NCBI GenBank assembly: GCA_050084515.1
Contig: CM114273.1
Location: forward strand, 682,001-746,000
Direction: 5' to 3'
Length of the DNA: 64,000 nt
DNA from: Blasia pusilla
Lineage: Eukaryota > Marchantiophyta > Marchantiopsida > Blasiales
Shown: piece after piece, positions 24,981-36,436 of the stretch
How positions within the stretch are numbered: position 1 is the first letter of the stretch
Layout of the letters: each line of letters starts with the position of its first letter
Program-made: the position numbers and the translations under genes
The notes under the pieces: model-generated
Databases searched by the model: none
Told to the model about the DNA's origin: nothing
What the model saw: only the letters and a program-made list of their open reading frames with translations

Positions 24981-25620
24981 GAGTATGATTGCGTTTGCTG
25001 CTAAGCATCTGTTGGCGGGCGATATGGAGACGTCCCTTCAAGTCACCAAGAGGACGCACAATTTGGTGTACCTAAGATCCAAGATTGTTGATCGCGATGT
25101 GTTGTTGCTCGTGGATACAGGAGCTTCGCACTCCTTCCTAAGCCCGAGAATCGTGAAGGAACTTGGGCTGTCTACCTCTAAAGCGGACGAGCCCATTGGA
25201 GTGGGATTTGCAGAGGCAAGTCTCATCGGACTTCTGATTTGGTCTTGGGTTTGACAGTAGGATGCGGGGTATTCGAGTTGAAGGAGAATTTCACTGTATG
25301 CGAAATGGACGGCATTGACGGAGTTTTGGGGAATACATTCCAATATGCGTATGAGGTGGAGTTAAGATGCCGACCATTGAGGTTGAGCGTCTTGCTAAAA
25401 GGCAAACGGTTACAGGTGCGCTTGGTCCGTGAGGTTCCAACGAAGATGGAGTTGGTGAACTCGATCACAAGGAGGAGCATGACGGAGTTGGAGGATGGAT
25501 TTTCTCGCTTGATGAGACAAGTGGAGGAGGCTACAAGCGTTTTACGCAGAGATCAGACGCCTGTCTCAGGGGAATCAGAACCACTCAGGAAGTGGTCCAG
25601 GAGTTTGAGGATGTCTTGAC
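24980..25620 (+). pseudogene. Chromovirus aspartic protease region
   Basis: The frame around 25105-25200 encodes LLVDTGASHSFLSPRIV, the retropepsin active-site motif D-T-G-A followed by the usual hydrophobic strand. A later segment at about 25300-25480 continues the protease-RT linker in a shifted frame. The enzyme would process the polyprotein. The reading frame is interrupted. Confidence 0.85.
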
Positions 25621-25639
25621 AAATGAGCTTCCGACTGAA

Positions 25640-26969
25640 TTGCCGCATAGAGCCGTAGATCATAAGATAGAGATCATACCGGTTCCCAACCGCCTTCAAA
25701 AGCACCATATAGGTTGAATCGGGAGGAACTTCTTGAGTTGAAAAATCAGTTAAGTGAGCTCTTGGAAAAGGGTTACATTAGGACTAGCAAGTCACCTTAT
25801 GGAGCACTGTTCTCTTTGTAAAGAAGAAGGATGAAAAGATGAGGTGTGTGTTGATTACCGTGCACCTTTGAACAAAGTGACGGTTCGAATAATTATCCTC
25901 TTCCAAGGATAGATGATCTCTTTGATAGGTTGGGCAAAGCGTGAGATATTTCAGTAGGGATTGACTTGAAGTCGGGATATTATCAGATTCGGATTGCCGA
26001 GGCAGATGTGGAGAAGCTGCGTGCGGGCGAGATCTGTTCCTTTGAGTTTGTAGTGATGCCTTTCGGTCTATGTAACGCGCCTCCGATGTTCACCACATTG
26101 ATGAACTCCATTTTCACAAGGAAATGGATGAGTATGTTATCATCTATATCGATGATATACTTATCTATTCAAGTCACTAGAGGAGCACGTTCGACATGTG
26201 AGAGCGGTCTTGTCTAAGCTAAGGCAAATCATTTTGTATGCGAATGTAGAGAAGAGCGAATTTGGTTTGAGTAAGATCAAATTCTTGGGTCACGTGGTCG
26301 GTCTGAGATGGCGTCGATCGGACATGGAAAAGGTAAAGCGATTTCGAGTGGGAACCCCATCCCTTTGTAAAGGGGATGAGGAGGTTCATAGGTGCGGTGC
26401 AATTTTATCGTACTTATGTTAAAAACTTTTCCGGGAATTGTGAGACCTCTCACGGATTGGACGGCAAAGTTTGCCAACACGACTTGGACCGGGGAAGTTA
26501 ATGAGGCATTCAACCGAGTGAAGCGATTCTATCGCAGGAACCGGTGTTAAAGCGCGGAGTTTGACAAACGTTCGAAGTGCATACCGATGCTAGTGATTTC
26601 GCGGTTGCAGGAATGTTGGTGCAAGAAGGGAGACCGGTGGCATATGAGAGCAAGAAGCTTAGCGACACTGAAAGGAGATGGCCTACTCACGAGAAAGAGT
26701 TGTTCGCGGTGGTACATTGCTTGAAGAAGTGGCGGCATTATCTAGGGCTCCACAGGACTCGAGTATTCACCGATAATATATCACTCAAGTATTTTGAGAC
26801 CCAGGATCGAGTGACACCGAAACAATTGCGGTGGCATGATACCTTGGCGCTGATGGATGTAGAGTTGATCCACAAGCCAGGTAAAGATAATGTGATTCCG
26901 GATGCGTTAAGTCGCAAGGAGGAACACATGCCATCGGCGACACACAGTCTTGAGAGCAATGTTCCCTAA
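25640..26969 (+). pseudogene. Chromovirus reverse transcriptase and RNase H
   Basis: RT pieces in several frames include [32 protein letters not shown] and the catalytic YIDDILIYS (about 26140-26175). RNase H follows in frame at 26577-26969 with TDAS, EKELFAVV, FTDNISLKYF and PDALSRKEE. Single-base losses break the RT frame at several places, for example around 25800-25870. Confidence 0.88.
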
Positions 26970-28160
26970 GGAAACAGATCTGGAGAGGAGGATTCGTGAA
27001 GGATATATGAAGGATGCTCAAGCAGGGGAATACCTGAGGAAGTTGAAGCAAGGTGAGAAGGTGGCCAACATAAGTTTGAGGCACGGTTTACTAAGGTTCA
27101 AAAGAGTAGGATCTATGAAGGGCAAGGCGAATCGCGAACCAAGGTGTTAGCCGAATGTCACAGCGGACCCTTGGCAGGACATAAAGGAGAGAAATCTCGC
27201 TAGCTGTTTGTAAGCGGTTCTTTTGGCCCAACATGAAGGAGGATGTTGCTCAATATGTGAAGACTGTGTGACACCTTAGCGAATAGAGTCTCTTATGATA
27301 AGAAACAAGGCTTCTTTGCATCCCTTGCCGATCCCCGAAGGACCCTTGCAAAGTGTGAGTATGGATTTCATCACGAGTCTTCGAACTGGGGATACAACGC
27401 TATACTTGTGATTGTTGATCGGTTTAGCAAGTTGGCGAGATCGTGCGTGCCGACGGTGGATTCCTGAACGGCGATATCTGGCGCAACTATTCCTCGATAG
27501 ATATTTGGTGGCGTGCTCATGGTTTGCCGAGGAGCATTGTTTCAGATCGGGATCCAAAGTTTACGGTGCTTTCGGAAGCACTTGTTGAGAAGGTTTAAGA
27601 CCAAGTTGAGTTTGAGACGGCTTTCCATCCCAGGACGGATGGACAGATGAAAAGGTAAACTCTATCATGAATCGATTTGACTTGAGGAATTATGTCAAGT
27701 CTTGATCAACGCGATTGGGTCGTGGTGAGCATGGCGGAATCTTTGCTACAACTCGACCAAGCGTGCAACAGGAGAATCTCCGTTTCTCCTGGCAAATGGA
27801 CGAGAGCCAAAGGGCCTCTTGATCTAGCCCTTTCGAAGGGTACTACATTGGCACGAACACGACAAGCGGACGGCAGAAAGTTTGTTGGTAGAGATCGAGA
27901 ACGAGAAGAGAGCGCGAGGCTAAGTCTTGCAAAGGCTCAAATGAGGTACGTTAAGCATGCTAACAAGAGTCGGCGCCAAGTACGATTCCAAGTTGGAGAA
28001 CAAGTGTGGTTGAGTGTGAAGAATCTCACTCTTCCAAAAGAGTTTGTCTCATGGTCATCGCCAAGTATCTTTGGACCGTATGTGATTGTGGCAAACCCGT
28101 TTGAGGATGTGTATACGTTGAGGCCAGGACGAGTTCAAGATTCACCCGACCTTTCATGTG
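26970..28160 (+). pseudogene. Chromovirus integrase
   Basis: Zinc-module remnants (CHSGPLAGHKGE near 27155), the first catalytic Asp context SVSMDFIT (near 27355) and the second in IVSDRDPKF (near 27540) are visible in different frames. The third-residue region (HPRTDG near 27630) is frame-broken. The C-terminal part with QVGEQVWLSVKNL at 27692-28189 is open. The integrase is recognisable but disrupted. Confidence 0.82.
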
Positions 28161-28427
28161 TCATTGTTGAAGAAATACCTTCAAGATAATGGACGTTTCG
28201 AGTGGAGACAGGTGGTGAGACCGCACCCGGTCATCGTAAATGAGGAGCCGGAGTTCGAGGTCGAGACCATCTTACGTTCGAGGCGTCGGGCCAACAAGTA
28301 TGAATACTTGGTAAAATGGAAGGGCTACCATGTGAAGGAGGCAACTTGGATTGCGGAGGCGGATTTGGAACACGCGCAAGAATTGTTGCATGACTTCAAG
28401 CGAACACAAGCGAAGCACATACGTTAG
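28158..28427 (+). CDS. Chromodomain at the end of the chromovirus polyprotein
   Basis: Open segment encoding 89 residues. EFEVETILRSRRRANKYEYL, then VKWKGYHVKEATWIAEADL, matches the chromodomain of plant chromoviruses. The domain targets integration by binding histone marks. In the intact element it would be fused to integrase; here a frame break separates them. Confidence 0.9.
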   Translation: MSLLKKYLQDNGRFEWRQVVRPHPVIVNEEPEFEVETILRSRRRANKYEYLVKWKGYHVKEATWIAEADLEHAQELLHDFKRTQAKHIR

Positions 28428-29103
28428 TACGAGGAGAAGCTAGAGACATGACTTGTAATCAGTGGAATCTTGGGCCGAAGGCCGTTGTAACTAGAATATG
28501 CTAGTGTTGCAATAAAGGAGTGTATGGATTTGGAGATTCGATACCAGTGTTGATTGCAATTTGTATGTGGTAGTGCATGGCTATGAGTCGTTCATCATAG
28601 ACTTAGAATGTACGACAAGAGGACAGACAAGGAGTATTTGAGGTGAGAGCTCGTATGTGGATAAGCACCTAGAACAGGACCTTGTGTTGGATTACACTCG
28701 GGCTCACCCTAGCGTCGGCGGGGCAGATGAAGTCTGTCTTGGGGCTTGGGGTGATCTTACTTGTGGCCACATAAGTAAACTTAGTGACGCGCCTAAGTCG
28801 AATACGAGAGCGACCCAATAGTAGTACGATTTGTGGACCAGGTAAACAAGTGTGATGTTTGATGAATGAGTCGAAAGAGTCTAACGTTGCACACTTAGTT
28901 AGCTTATTTGATAGGTTAGTTCCTTGGAACTAGTCCAGGCTTATCGAAGATGAGAGGCTAATAATTCTAAGTGGGGCAAAGCGACAACAAGAGACTAAGA
29001 GGAATTGCGGGTTAGCCACCAGAACGCAATTCAATGTCAAGGGGTAGGCTACCCAGGAGACTTGACATAATAAAGGTTTGCGTTGATGAGGGCATCAACC
29101 TCT
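28428..29103 (+). other. 3' non-coding part of the chromovirus
   Basis: About 680 bp between the pol stop and the polypurine tract, with no coding signal. Confidence 0.7.
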
Positions 29104-29117
29104 AAAAGAGGGGTGAG
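29104..29117 (+). promoter_or_regulatory. Chromovirus polypurine tract
   Basis: AAAAGAGGGGTGAG lies directly before the 3' LTR, the expected site of the plus-strand primer. Confidence 0.8.
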
Positions 29118-30141
29118 TGTCGCGACCCTCATGACCAAACAAGTGCCAAGCGGAACATCGGAACATTAGCGGGCTCACGCTAAGATGGTTTGCGCGTTGG
29201 AGTTGTCTCAAAGAGGAGACAAGAGACGAGACGCGAGCGAGAAGTCGTGTTTCAGATGTGATGGTCGCAACTCAGAAACCTGGACCAAACGCGGAATGAG
29301 ACTTGAAAGAAGTCGAGTCTAGAAAGTGGGTTGCCAAAAGAAAGATCCTGATTTGGAACGCCACTTGCGTTTGAGAGTTTCCGACTGTATTTATGGCCAT
29401 AAATTTTAGCTCCGAGATGCGTTTGGAGCAAATAAGGGTGCGTTGGAAAGCTTATGGAGAGCCGGTTCAAATGCACCAAAGATAGCTGCAAACGCACCAA
29501 AGATAGCTGCAAACGCATAAGTAGCGGCCGAGATACGACCCGAAAATGACTGTAAGTGGAGTCGGGTTGAGGGCCACAATGAAGGGCCCGAACCTCTTTT
29601 CCCAAAGGGGAGGGGGTTATTGGAGAACCCCAGAAGTACTAGTAAGGGGGAAGGTTTCTGAGAGTGCTTGGAACCCAAACCCCACTTTGGGCGCCGCGGG
29701 GCGGCTCAAGGGCATGGAACGGAACGCGAGTTTGGGCGTTGGGTTGAAAAACCTGCACCAAGTCCATTGAGGCGGTTTTAGACATCCCTCTTGGATTTCA
29801 CGCCGCGACTCAATTACTTGGGTCTCGGTTTGGAACTCACACGAGGACCGTTGAACAGTTGGGATCGCTAGGCGTGCAAGTGCCGTTTTAGATCCTTGGA
29901 CTAACAAGGAAGTCTGTTCCAAGTCTTGAAGGACTTGCCATGTGTTGGGAGCTAGGAACTAAGGAAGGTTGAGCTTGATGAGATGCCGAGTTGAGGACTC
30001 GGTGGGTTGGAACGCCGGTTGGCCAAACCCGACTAACGAGAGTGCGTGTTTGGGTGCAGATCGGCGATGAGTTCGTGACCTACTGAACGCACGCTTCCGC
30101 AACACTAAAGATTGACGTTCAAGGAGAGTAGGGGCGCGACA
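29118..30141 (+). repeat. 3' LTR of the nested chromovirus
   Basis: 1024 bp, nearly identical to the 5' LTR. About half of the base differences are C/T or G/A at CpG positions, for example the start TGTCGC here against TGTCGT in the 5' copy. Confidence 0.93.
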
Positions 30142-30193
30142 CATACATACATAACATAGACGAGAGTATCCACAAACACAAGTGTACCACAAC
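30142..30193 (-). repeat. Element A repeat B1 (first part, split by the chromovirus)
   Basis: B1 starts GTTGTGGTACAC at 30193 and resumes on the far side of the chromovirus at 22774-22716, ending CACGACA. A two-base GC then precedes A2. With the target duplication removed the unit is about 106 bp, like B2. Confidence 0.85.
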
Positions 30194-30206
30194 TCGCCCC
30201 CCTAAC
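30194..30206 (-). promoter_or_regulatory. Element A polypurine tract
   Basis: Reads GTTAGGGGGGCGA on the minus strand, immediately before B1. It is conserved with the 3' fragment and element B. Confidence 0.78.
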
Positions 30207-30369
30207 TGGCGGTTAGGTCCCTCTTACTCCCAGGTAGCCCTATACATCTACTACATGCTATACACCTTCTTGGGTGCCCGAATCAGAAGGCCGGGTGCTA
30301 GGTTGCCCCATCGTTAGTCGCACATCTGTAATCCATATCATGCAAAGATCAAGTCATCTACCTCTCCTA

Positions 30370-30880
30370 AGTACATCGAGGACAAACCCACCTTCCACTA
30401 GGAACAAGATCCATAAACCATACAACGTGACACCAACTGCTGCACCTGAGTATGCATGCCACGCCACCAATACTGGCCAAGGAGTAAGCTATACGTACGC
30501 TTTACCCCAAAATGTCCCAACTCCTCATGGGCATGTCGCACAATGCGCTCTCTCTGAGCCAAATGTGGCACTACTCGTACTCTACCATCCTCCCACACGC
30601 GGAGAATATGTGTTCCCTCCAATCGATACCTCTTAGCACGTTGAAGAACACGGTCTTGCTCCTTGGCACTCACTATGCCTGGCACCCTACTGGTCCGTAG
30701 GAACTCCAACACCAACGCATCATCATGAATATCACGCTGATCCGTACCACCATCTCCAACCTTAGGATATGAAGGCTGACCATCTACCCTCTGACTAGAG
30801 TAAGATATCATGTGGTCCTCCATACTAGAGTCCACCCCTAACCAACATAAAAAGGCGGATGCATGCCAACCTGGCACCAT
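30370..30880 (-). pseudogene. Element A integrase zinc module fused by deletion to a PHD remnant
   Basis: The frame contains the linker HILRVWEDGRVRVVPH and the integrase zinc module (HAHEELGHFGVKRTYSLLL, then SRCMVY). It then jumps directly to PHD-finger sequence whose last part reads GRWVCPRCT in another frame. The whole DDE core is gone. The joint falls where both sources share ATGGT (integrase CMVC and PHD HMVC), so a microhomology deletion is likely. This copy cannot integrate by itself. Confidence 0.8.
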
Positions 30881-31362
30881 CTCCTCATCAACCTCGCCAT
30901 GCCATCTAGCCTGATTGTATCCTCTTGGCTAGTACATGGGTTCCTACTCAACCCATCAACATCAAGGTTGGCAACTCCAGGTCTATGTACCACTTGGAAG
31001 TCATACTCCTGTAAGATAAGAGCCCACCGTGCAAGCTTCCCTGTAAGCTTGTCCGACTCCATCAACCACTTGAGCGGTTGGTGATTAGTAACAAGGGTAA
31101 ACGGGTGCCAAACAAGTAACACCTAAAGTGTGCCACACCCACACTTGCCAAGCACTCTCCCCTCATATGAACTATAGCGCGACTCCGCTGCATTATTCGA
31201 ACGACTTGCATAGGCCACCACAAACTCCATGTGCTCATCATCATGTTGTGTCAACACCGCTCCAAGTCCCAATCTACTCCAATCGTGTGTAATCTGAAAT
31301 GGGCGCCCTCGATAGGTCTCCTCAAGATAGGCGCCGCCACCAACTCGGGCCTTAAGCTCCAC
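30838..31362 (-). pseudogene. Element A RNase H
   Basis: Two frames (31362-31123 and 31122-30838) together cover the RNase H fold: GLGAVLTQHDDE, VAYASRS, YSSYEGR, then LVTNHQPLKWLMES and VDGLSRN. Compared with element B, catalytic Glu (EGE) is EGR and catalytic Asp (TDHQ) is TNHQ, so activity would be lost even without the frameshift. Confidence 0.85.
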
Positions 31363-32433
31363 AAAAGCTCTCTCTGATCATCTCCCAGTGCCACTCTTGA
31401 TCTGATTTCAGCAATTGGTTCAAAGGCTTTGCCATAGCACTAAATCCTTTCACATACCTCCGATAGTAGTTCGCCAATCCCATGAATGCTCGAACTCTAC
31501 TCACATCTACCGGACGTGGAATAAGTGCAATAGCCTCCACCTTTGCTTCTTTGAACTCCCAAACCACCTGGATAGATCACATGACCTAAGTACTCAACAT
31601 CCTCATGGAAGAACTTACACTTTCCCGGATGCAAACGTAGACCATGAGCTTTCAACCGCTCAAACACCATCTGCAAATGTATCGATGCTCCTCCACCGTG
31701 TTATCGAACACCAAGATATCATCAATGTAACACCGAACAAAATCCAACCCTGCTAGGATCCTGTCCATCACTCTTTGAAACTCGGCAGGTGCATTCTTCA
31801 ACCCAAAGGGTAAGAATTTCCACTGGTACAAACAATCCTTGCCATGAGAGTTGACACCCCAGAATGCTGTCTTGGCCTTGTCACTCACCCGAATCGGCAA
31901 TTGATGGTATCCTGCCCGAAGATCCAAAGTACTGAAAATCTTTGCTTGTCCCACCACATCAAAGATCTCCTCAGGTGTAGGCATGGCATACCTATCGGCC
32001 TTGGTTTGCCAATTGATAGGACGGTAATCTCCACACATCCGCCTATCCGTAGTTGCCATGCATATCCTTTTAGCAAGCATGATGGTGGCGATGCATACTC
32101 TCCATGCAACAACTCCACTAATCCAGCCTCCAAAGGTCCAACGCCCTACTCAATCAAGTCCCTCTCCATATCACTATATTGGTAGGGACGACGGAAGATT
32201 GGCGTATCACTAGCCAAATCAATCCGTATACCGAGTCTAACCAGAGAACCCAACTCCTTCATGCTAAAGGCAAAACAACTCCTATAAGCACGTAGGAACT
32301 GTGTCAAGCGTCGTTTCTCACCTCCCGTAAGCTTGGGCCCAAGTAATGGCTCCCAAGTCTCCTCCTTTGGCACACTACTGAGGAGAGGACGATGCCATTG
32401 GTCGCTACGCAACCCCCTCACAAGATAGTACAC
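31352..32433 (-). pseudogene. Element A reverse transcriptase
   Basis: Three shifted frames cover RT: an N-terminal part with FRRPYQYSDMERDLIE (32433-32146), a palm part with CGDYRPIN, LDLRAGYHQLPI, FLPFGLKNAPAEFQRVM and the catalytic YIDDILVF (about 31729-31706), and the connection part with RAFMGLANYYRRYVKGFS (31567-31352). This is a Ty3/gypsy-type RT. Catalytic Asp residues are kept but the frame is broken. Confidence 0.88.
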
Positions 32434-32599
32434 CCTTAGCTACACCATCATCTCGAGCAAATAACTCCTCCACCAAAGATGAGCAACCAACTCCACATGC
32501 CCACCATTACATCCCATTTACTCCAAGGATGCAAAATACTACTCTCCTCGCTCTCAGCCGATGCCTCTACCGTCCGGTAGCCATCGAGCTCATTACAAG

Positions 32600-33916
32600 G
32601 GGTGGAAGACCCCATGACATAGTCCAAGTCGACTATTTGCTCGGCCATACCAAGACTCAAAATCCAAGTCAAACAATTCAGGTCCATGGCCTGACCCAAC
32701 ACATGACGTCGTGAAGCCTCGAAATAGAAGCAACATTTGCCACACCGATAGCAAATCCCATCGCACGCTCTCTCTCATCAGCGTTAGGCTCCACCAATCG
32801 CCGACATGAGAATCCCATACAAGCCCCCGGACCACCTTCCTGAGGCATGTGACGAGGGAAAACTCACAAATGTGGGTAGTGCCATCCTAGGTGGCCCACA
32901 CGGTTCACCACGCCATGGGTGACCGATCAATAACCCTCACCACTTGAGAAAGTCGCCAAGATCAAGATACTATCCACCTTTGTAAGGCGAGGATCCATTG
33001 CACTCCATCATATGCTCAACGAGAACCTCCCTAGGCAACAAGTTTTTCCACCACAAGCGTGGACGATGTGCACGCGAGCCAACTCGCACTGCATCCAACA
33101 ACACCGCTGGTCCAATCCAAGACCGCACCTCATGAACACTCGCCATCATTCGGGTCCGAGTGTCACCCAACAATGGAACATTCTCCAGAATGTAAGCTAG
33201 AGCACGTGCCTGATGAACCTGAAGATGTCCTAACACCCGTAACATCTCCCAAAACAATCGAGACCTAGGGTCATGTAATCCCTCACCACGACCAGCACGT
33301 GTATGACCCTGACATGGCCATCCAGCAATCAACAAATCCACAGGACCAACCCTCTCAAGGTCTTGCGCCCCTAACAATGCAATGTGTGATGGTAAAGCAC
33401 GCTGGTACCCTGAATAGTTGATGGCGACAACAACTCAGGATATCTCGCATCAATCGACCAATATGTCGGGATGAGACTCTCGGGCCGTCTCATCTCGCTC
33501 CACATACACGTATCTCCAGACAGAATACCGCCTGCAAACATCATGACCAAACCGGTGCTAATCCCACCAAAGAGGTCTAACACACAAATGCCCTCCGGCG
33601 GATCTTTGCCATACAATGGGTGTAGTATCCAAAGGGGATAACCTAATCTGGACGGAAGTAGGAGTCCGTGGGGCCTCCTCTTCCTCGTGAGGTATAATGA
33701 CCTCACACCAAGCCTCTGCACTAGGCGTCGCCTCTGCCGTAGTGCACCGCCTGAACTCCAAAGTGGCACATCCAACGATGAGGATGCCTTTGCTGCAAAA
33801 ATAGGGACCTCCTCTACCTCCTCATGCACATGAGAATCCATAGCAAAAACATTACCCTCCAAAAAGTCTCGTGGCCAAGTGACTACTCCACTAAAACCAG
33901 CCATAGATGCTAACAC
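32600..33916 (-). pseudogene. Element A C5 cytosine DNA methyltransferase domain (DNMT3/DRM-like)
   Basis: The domain would transfer methyl from S-adenosylmethionine to cytosine C5. Ordered motifs are: I, VLDLFGGISTGLVMMFAGG (about 33583-33527); IV, DLLIAGWPCQGHT with the catalytic PCQ (33317-33309); a GLHDPRSRLFWEM segment; VI, YILENVPLLGDTR (ENV at 33185-33177); VIII-like, AHRPRLWWKNLLP (about 33071-33033); IX/X, DERERAMGF and then EASRRHVLGQAMDL (about 32779-32680). Two frameshifts lie between motifs I and IV and one between IX and X. The RLF-WEM, AHRPR-WW-NL and ER-MGF contexts resemble DNMT3/DRM enzymes more than DNMT1/CMT. It sits between protease and RT in the polyprotein. The same domain is present in elements B and C, which rules out random host capture here. 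Confidence 0.85.
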
Positions 33917-34237
33917 TTTGTTGGGGAAGACCCTCCTGGTCGAGCCCCATAAATAAATCTCACAGAACTTGGCTCATACGTCCATCCCGGACTGCCAACC
34001 AGGTCCAGAAGACGCTGTCTCACCCGATAATCCATCTAAAACCCATCGGGTACAATCATCGCTCCTCCAACTAGTACACATCATACGACTCGGTGATGTG
34101 ACTACATGAGATACTCCCAACCGGGAGCTATCGATCGCATGATTGGTCTCAATCAGAGAGAAAACTTTTCCCATGTCATGAATTGAGACCTATCATTGGC
34201 TCCTCCAAGTGATGTTTGAATCTGGAATGGGCAAGGC

Positions 34238-35131
34238 TCAAGTTCTGACCTCCGAATACCCAAACCAATACATGCCGCCTTTCCCAACATCAAGGTTGGG
34301 CACCGAGTCTAACAAGACTCTATCCTGGTCTATACACTGTCTGTAGGACTCACCAATCGGAAGATCCCACTCCGGTTGTCCAACATACATACACCAGTGT
34401 GTAAGCCTCTCACGATCAATGGTGGCCGGGTGGTAATGCATCCATCTTCGCCGTTCTTTCGCCGCCAAGTAGCATTGGTACTCAATGCTACACGACATAG
34501 AGGGTCGCTCCACCGCAACATCCTCATCCACCTCAATACGTGTAGTAGTAACACCCCCACGTTCACACAATGTGGATGCTAGCTGAAATACAGGAGCTAA
34601 GTCAACTCCTAAAGCCATCAGCTCCGTGGCCGAAAACAATGGGGATCCCAACATTGAAGTTGCCATCCGCACATCTTGATCGATCTTTGCATCCGTGTCT
34701 ACTACACGCGATGTAGATGCCTCGATCCCCACTCGGCTCAATAGGTGCGAGAGGAACCATGGATGGAGTCCTAAGCACCTCAGACAACAAGAATGACTGG
34801 GAAGCCTAGCTCGCCTCCCGGCCTCACCCCCTCTGTGGGTCCAACTCCACAATAGCACCACGTGGCTCGACGCTCGAGTGGCTCTCTCGAATCGCACTGA
34901 TGCCTCAACCTTTGTCTTTGCACTCGCCATATAAGAGAGATCATCCCCTCCATAAGAGGTGGAAGCTCCGCTCCCGAACCGATCTATCTTTGGATACCGA
35001 CCATAGTAGCCAACTTCTGCTCCAATCTGCTCAATCTCGGCACCATAGCGACTCTGTCGTAGTGGTAGGGGTAGCCACCGTAGGCTCTCCAACCACTGGT
35101 CCACCTCTACCACCCCTACCACCTCTACCAC
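34238..35131 (-). CDS. Element A Gag-protease linker (297 codons open)
   Basis: This open segment follows the Gag zinc knuckle and ends at a degenerate protease start (RVLLDSVPNL where element B has VLLDSGAQPL). The middle block (GGEAGRRARLPSHS) has a clear counterpart in element B (RGEAGRHARLPQS, 45300-45350). It is therefore element-specific linker sequence of unknown function. Confidence 0.6.
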   Translation of the reverse strand: MVEVVGVVEVDQWLESLRWLPLPLRQSRYGAEIEQIGAEVGYYGRYPKIDRFGSGASTSYGGDDLSYMASAKTKVEASVRFERATRASSHVVLLWSWTHRGGEAGRRARLPSHSCCLRCLGLHPWFLSHLLSRVGIEASTSRVVDTDAKIDQDVRMATSMLGSPLFSATELMALGVDLAPVFQLASTLCERGGVTTTRIEVDEDVAVERPSMSCSIEYQCYLAAKERRRWMHYHPATIDRERLTHWCMYVGQPEWDLPIGESYRQCIDQDRVLLDSVPNLDVGKGGMYWFGYSEVRT

Positions 35132-36436
35132 CTCGACCTCTCAGAGCTACTCCACCACGGCCGCGGCCTGATCTCAACTCTGGATGAAGATCAAAGCAAC
35201 ACTCTCGAGGATGACCTGGTCTCCCCGCAATGATCACACCTGAGTTGGGGCCGACTGAGGCCCATCCTCCAAAGTCCATCTCCCATCCTCTTGGGGACAA
35301 AACTTCCTAACATGATCACCTCCACATGTCCAACATGATTGTCCTTCTTCGGGGCAGCAAATGAAGGCAATGGTCTCTGCGCAAGTGTCCCTCTAGGACT
35401 TGACTTGAGGTCGTGTGTACCCCCCACGACTCCCACTACTACTACCACCACCACTACTACGAGACTGTGAGGTGGGCGGGTACACGAGAAGTAGTAGTTG
35501 TATCCCTACTTGAATGCGGATGTCACCACTCTCTCCTTCACCATGTTAAGCTCAATCTTCTCGGATAGAGCAAACACATGGGTCAATGTGGGTGAATCAT
35601 CACTCATAAGAGTAGCATCACGTACTTACTGGCGCAAATCTCTGCCCAAGATCCATATCAAACCGGATCGCTCGATCCTCGTCACACCCCAGGTAATGAA
35701 ATCAAGCGTCGATACGAGTGTATGCCTCACGAAGACTCTCACCAGTCTTTCGCTCAAATTCTGAAGATTCTCAACTTCTCCGTCTTCACTCCTCGATAGT
35801 TCTTCAACCTCTTGAAGAACTGCAACTGGCTGAACGATGGTGGGGCACTAGTACCTCCACTAGTACCCCCACTAGTACCTCCACCGGTACCCCCACTCCG
35901 GCTCTCACTGCACCACTCAACGTCGGGCCGGGCCGGGCATAGTAGGAGCACTAGTACCAATACCACCATGGGTGATAGACACATAGCCTGGAGACCAATA
36001 TTTTCTCCATGCCTCAATCTCAAACAACATGGTCCTTCCTAAACTCATGGTAATCATCCATGGGTGGTCCTTCCAAGTGTCTTTGAAACAACCCTTCCAA
36101 GCCAAGAAGGGTGTAAACAACGTGCCCGCAACATCGCATATCACACCACGTATCAAACTCCTGCATGAAGTCCTCCAACTCCATGGTACCCACTGCACCT
36201 GAGTATCGTCGTGGGCCCTTCATGGCCCCATATCCACCGTCCATGTCCCAATTCAATGGAGCTGCAACACTCGATAACAACGTAGAAGACTCGGTGTTTG
36301 GAACACCCTCGTCCTCCTCTTCATCAACCTTCGGAAGTGGAAAAGGTAGCCGATACCTAAATCCACTCCGTGTGAAACCACCACTGTCCGCACCACGGTC
36401 CCCAACCAGACCACCCGACAGCTCCGTGATGACCAA
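35130..36436 (-). pseudogene. Element A Gag
   Basis: The capsid-like part begins near 36436. It contains GPRRYSGAVGTMELEDFMQE and FDTWCD, matching elements B and C, then shifts frame (FEIEAWRKYW, then PGYVSITHG). A Gly-Thr-Ser repeat follows near 35830-35890. The CCHC knuckle (CDHCGE, then PGHPRECC after a frameshift) and the FDLHPELRSGRG motif lie near 35180-35260. They are followed by an RGG-box with at least four RGG repeats near 35110-35165. Confidence 0.8.

Larger units (their letters stand above)
22775..30141 (+). mobile_element. Chromodomain-bearing Ty3/gypsy retrotransposon nested in element A
   Basis: The element has LTRs at 22775-23791 and 29118-30141 (TGTCG...CGCGACA), an initiator-tRNA-type primer site, Gag, protease, RT, RNase H, integrase, a C-terminal chromodomain and a polypurine tract. 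The 5-bp duplication CATAC flanks it (22770-22774 and 30142-30146). LTRs differ at about ten single bases and a few indels per kilobase, so the insertion is fairly recent. The coding part nevertheless carries many one-base frameshifts. It inserted after element A, inside its B1 repeat. Confidence 0.93.
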
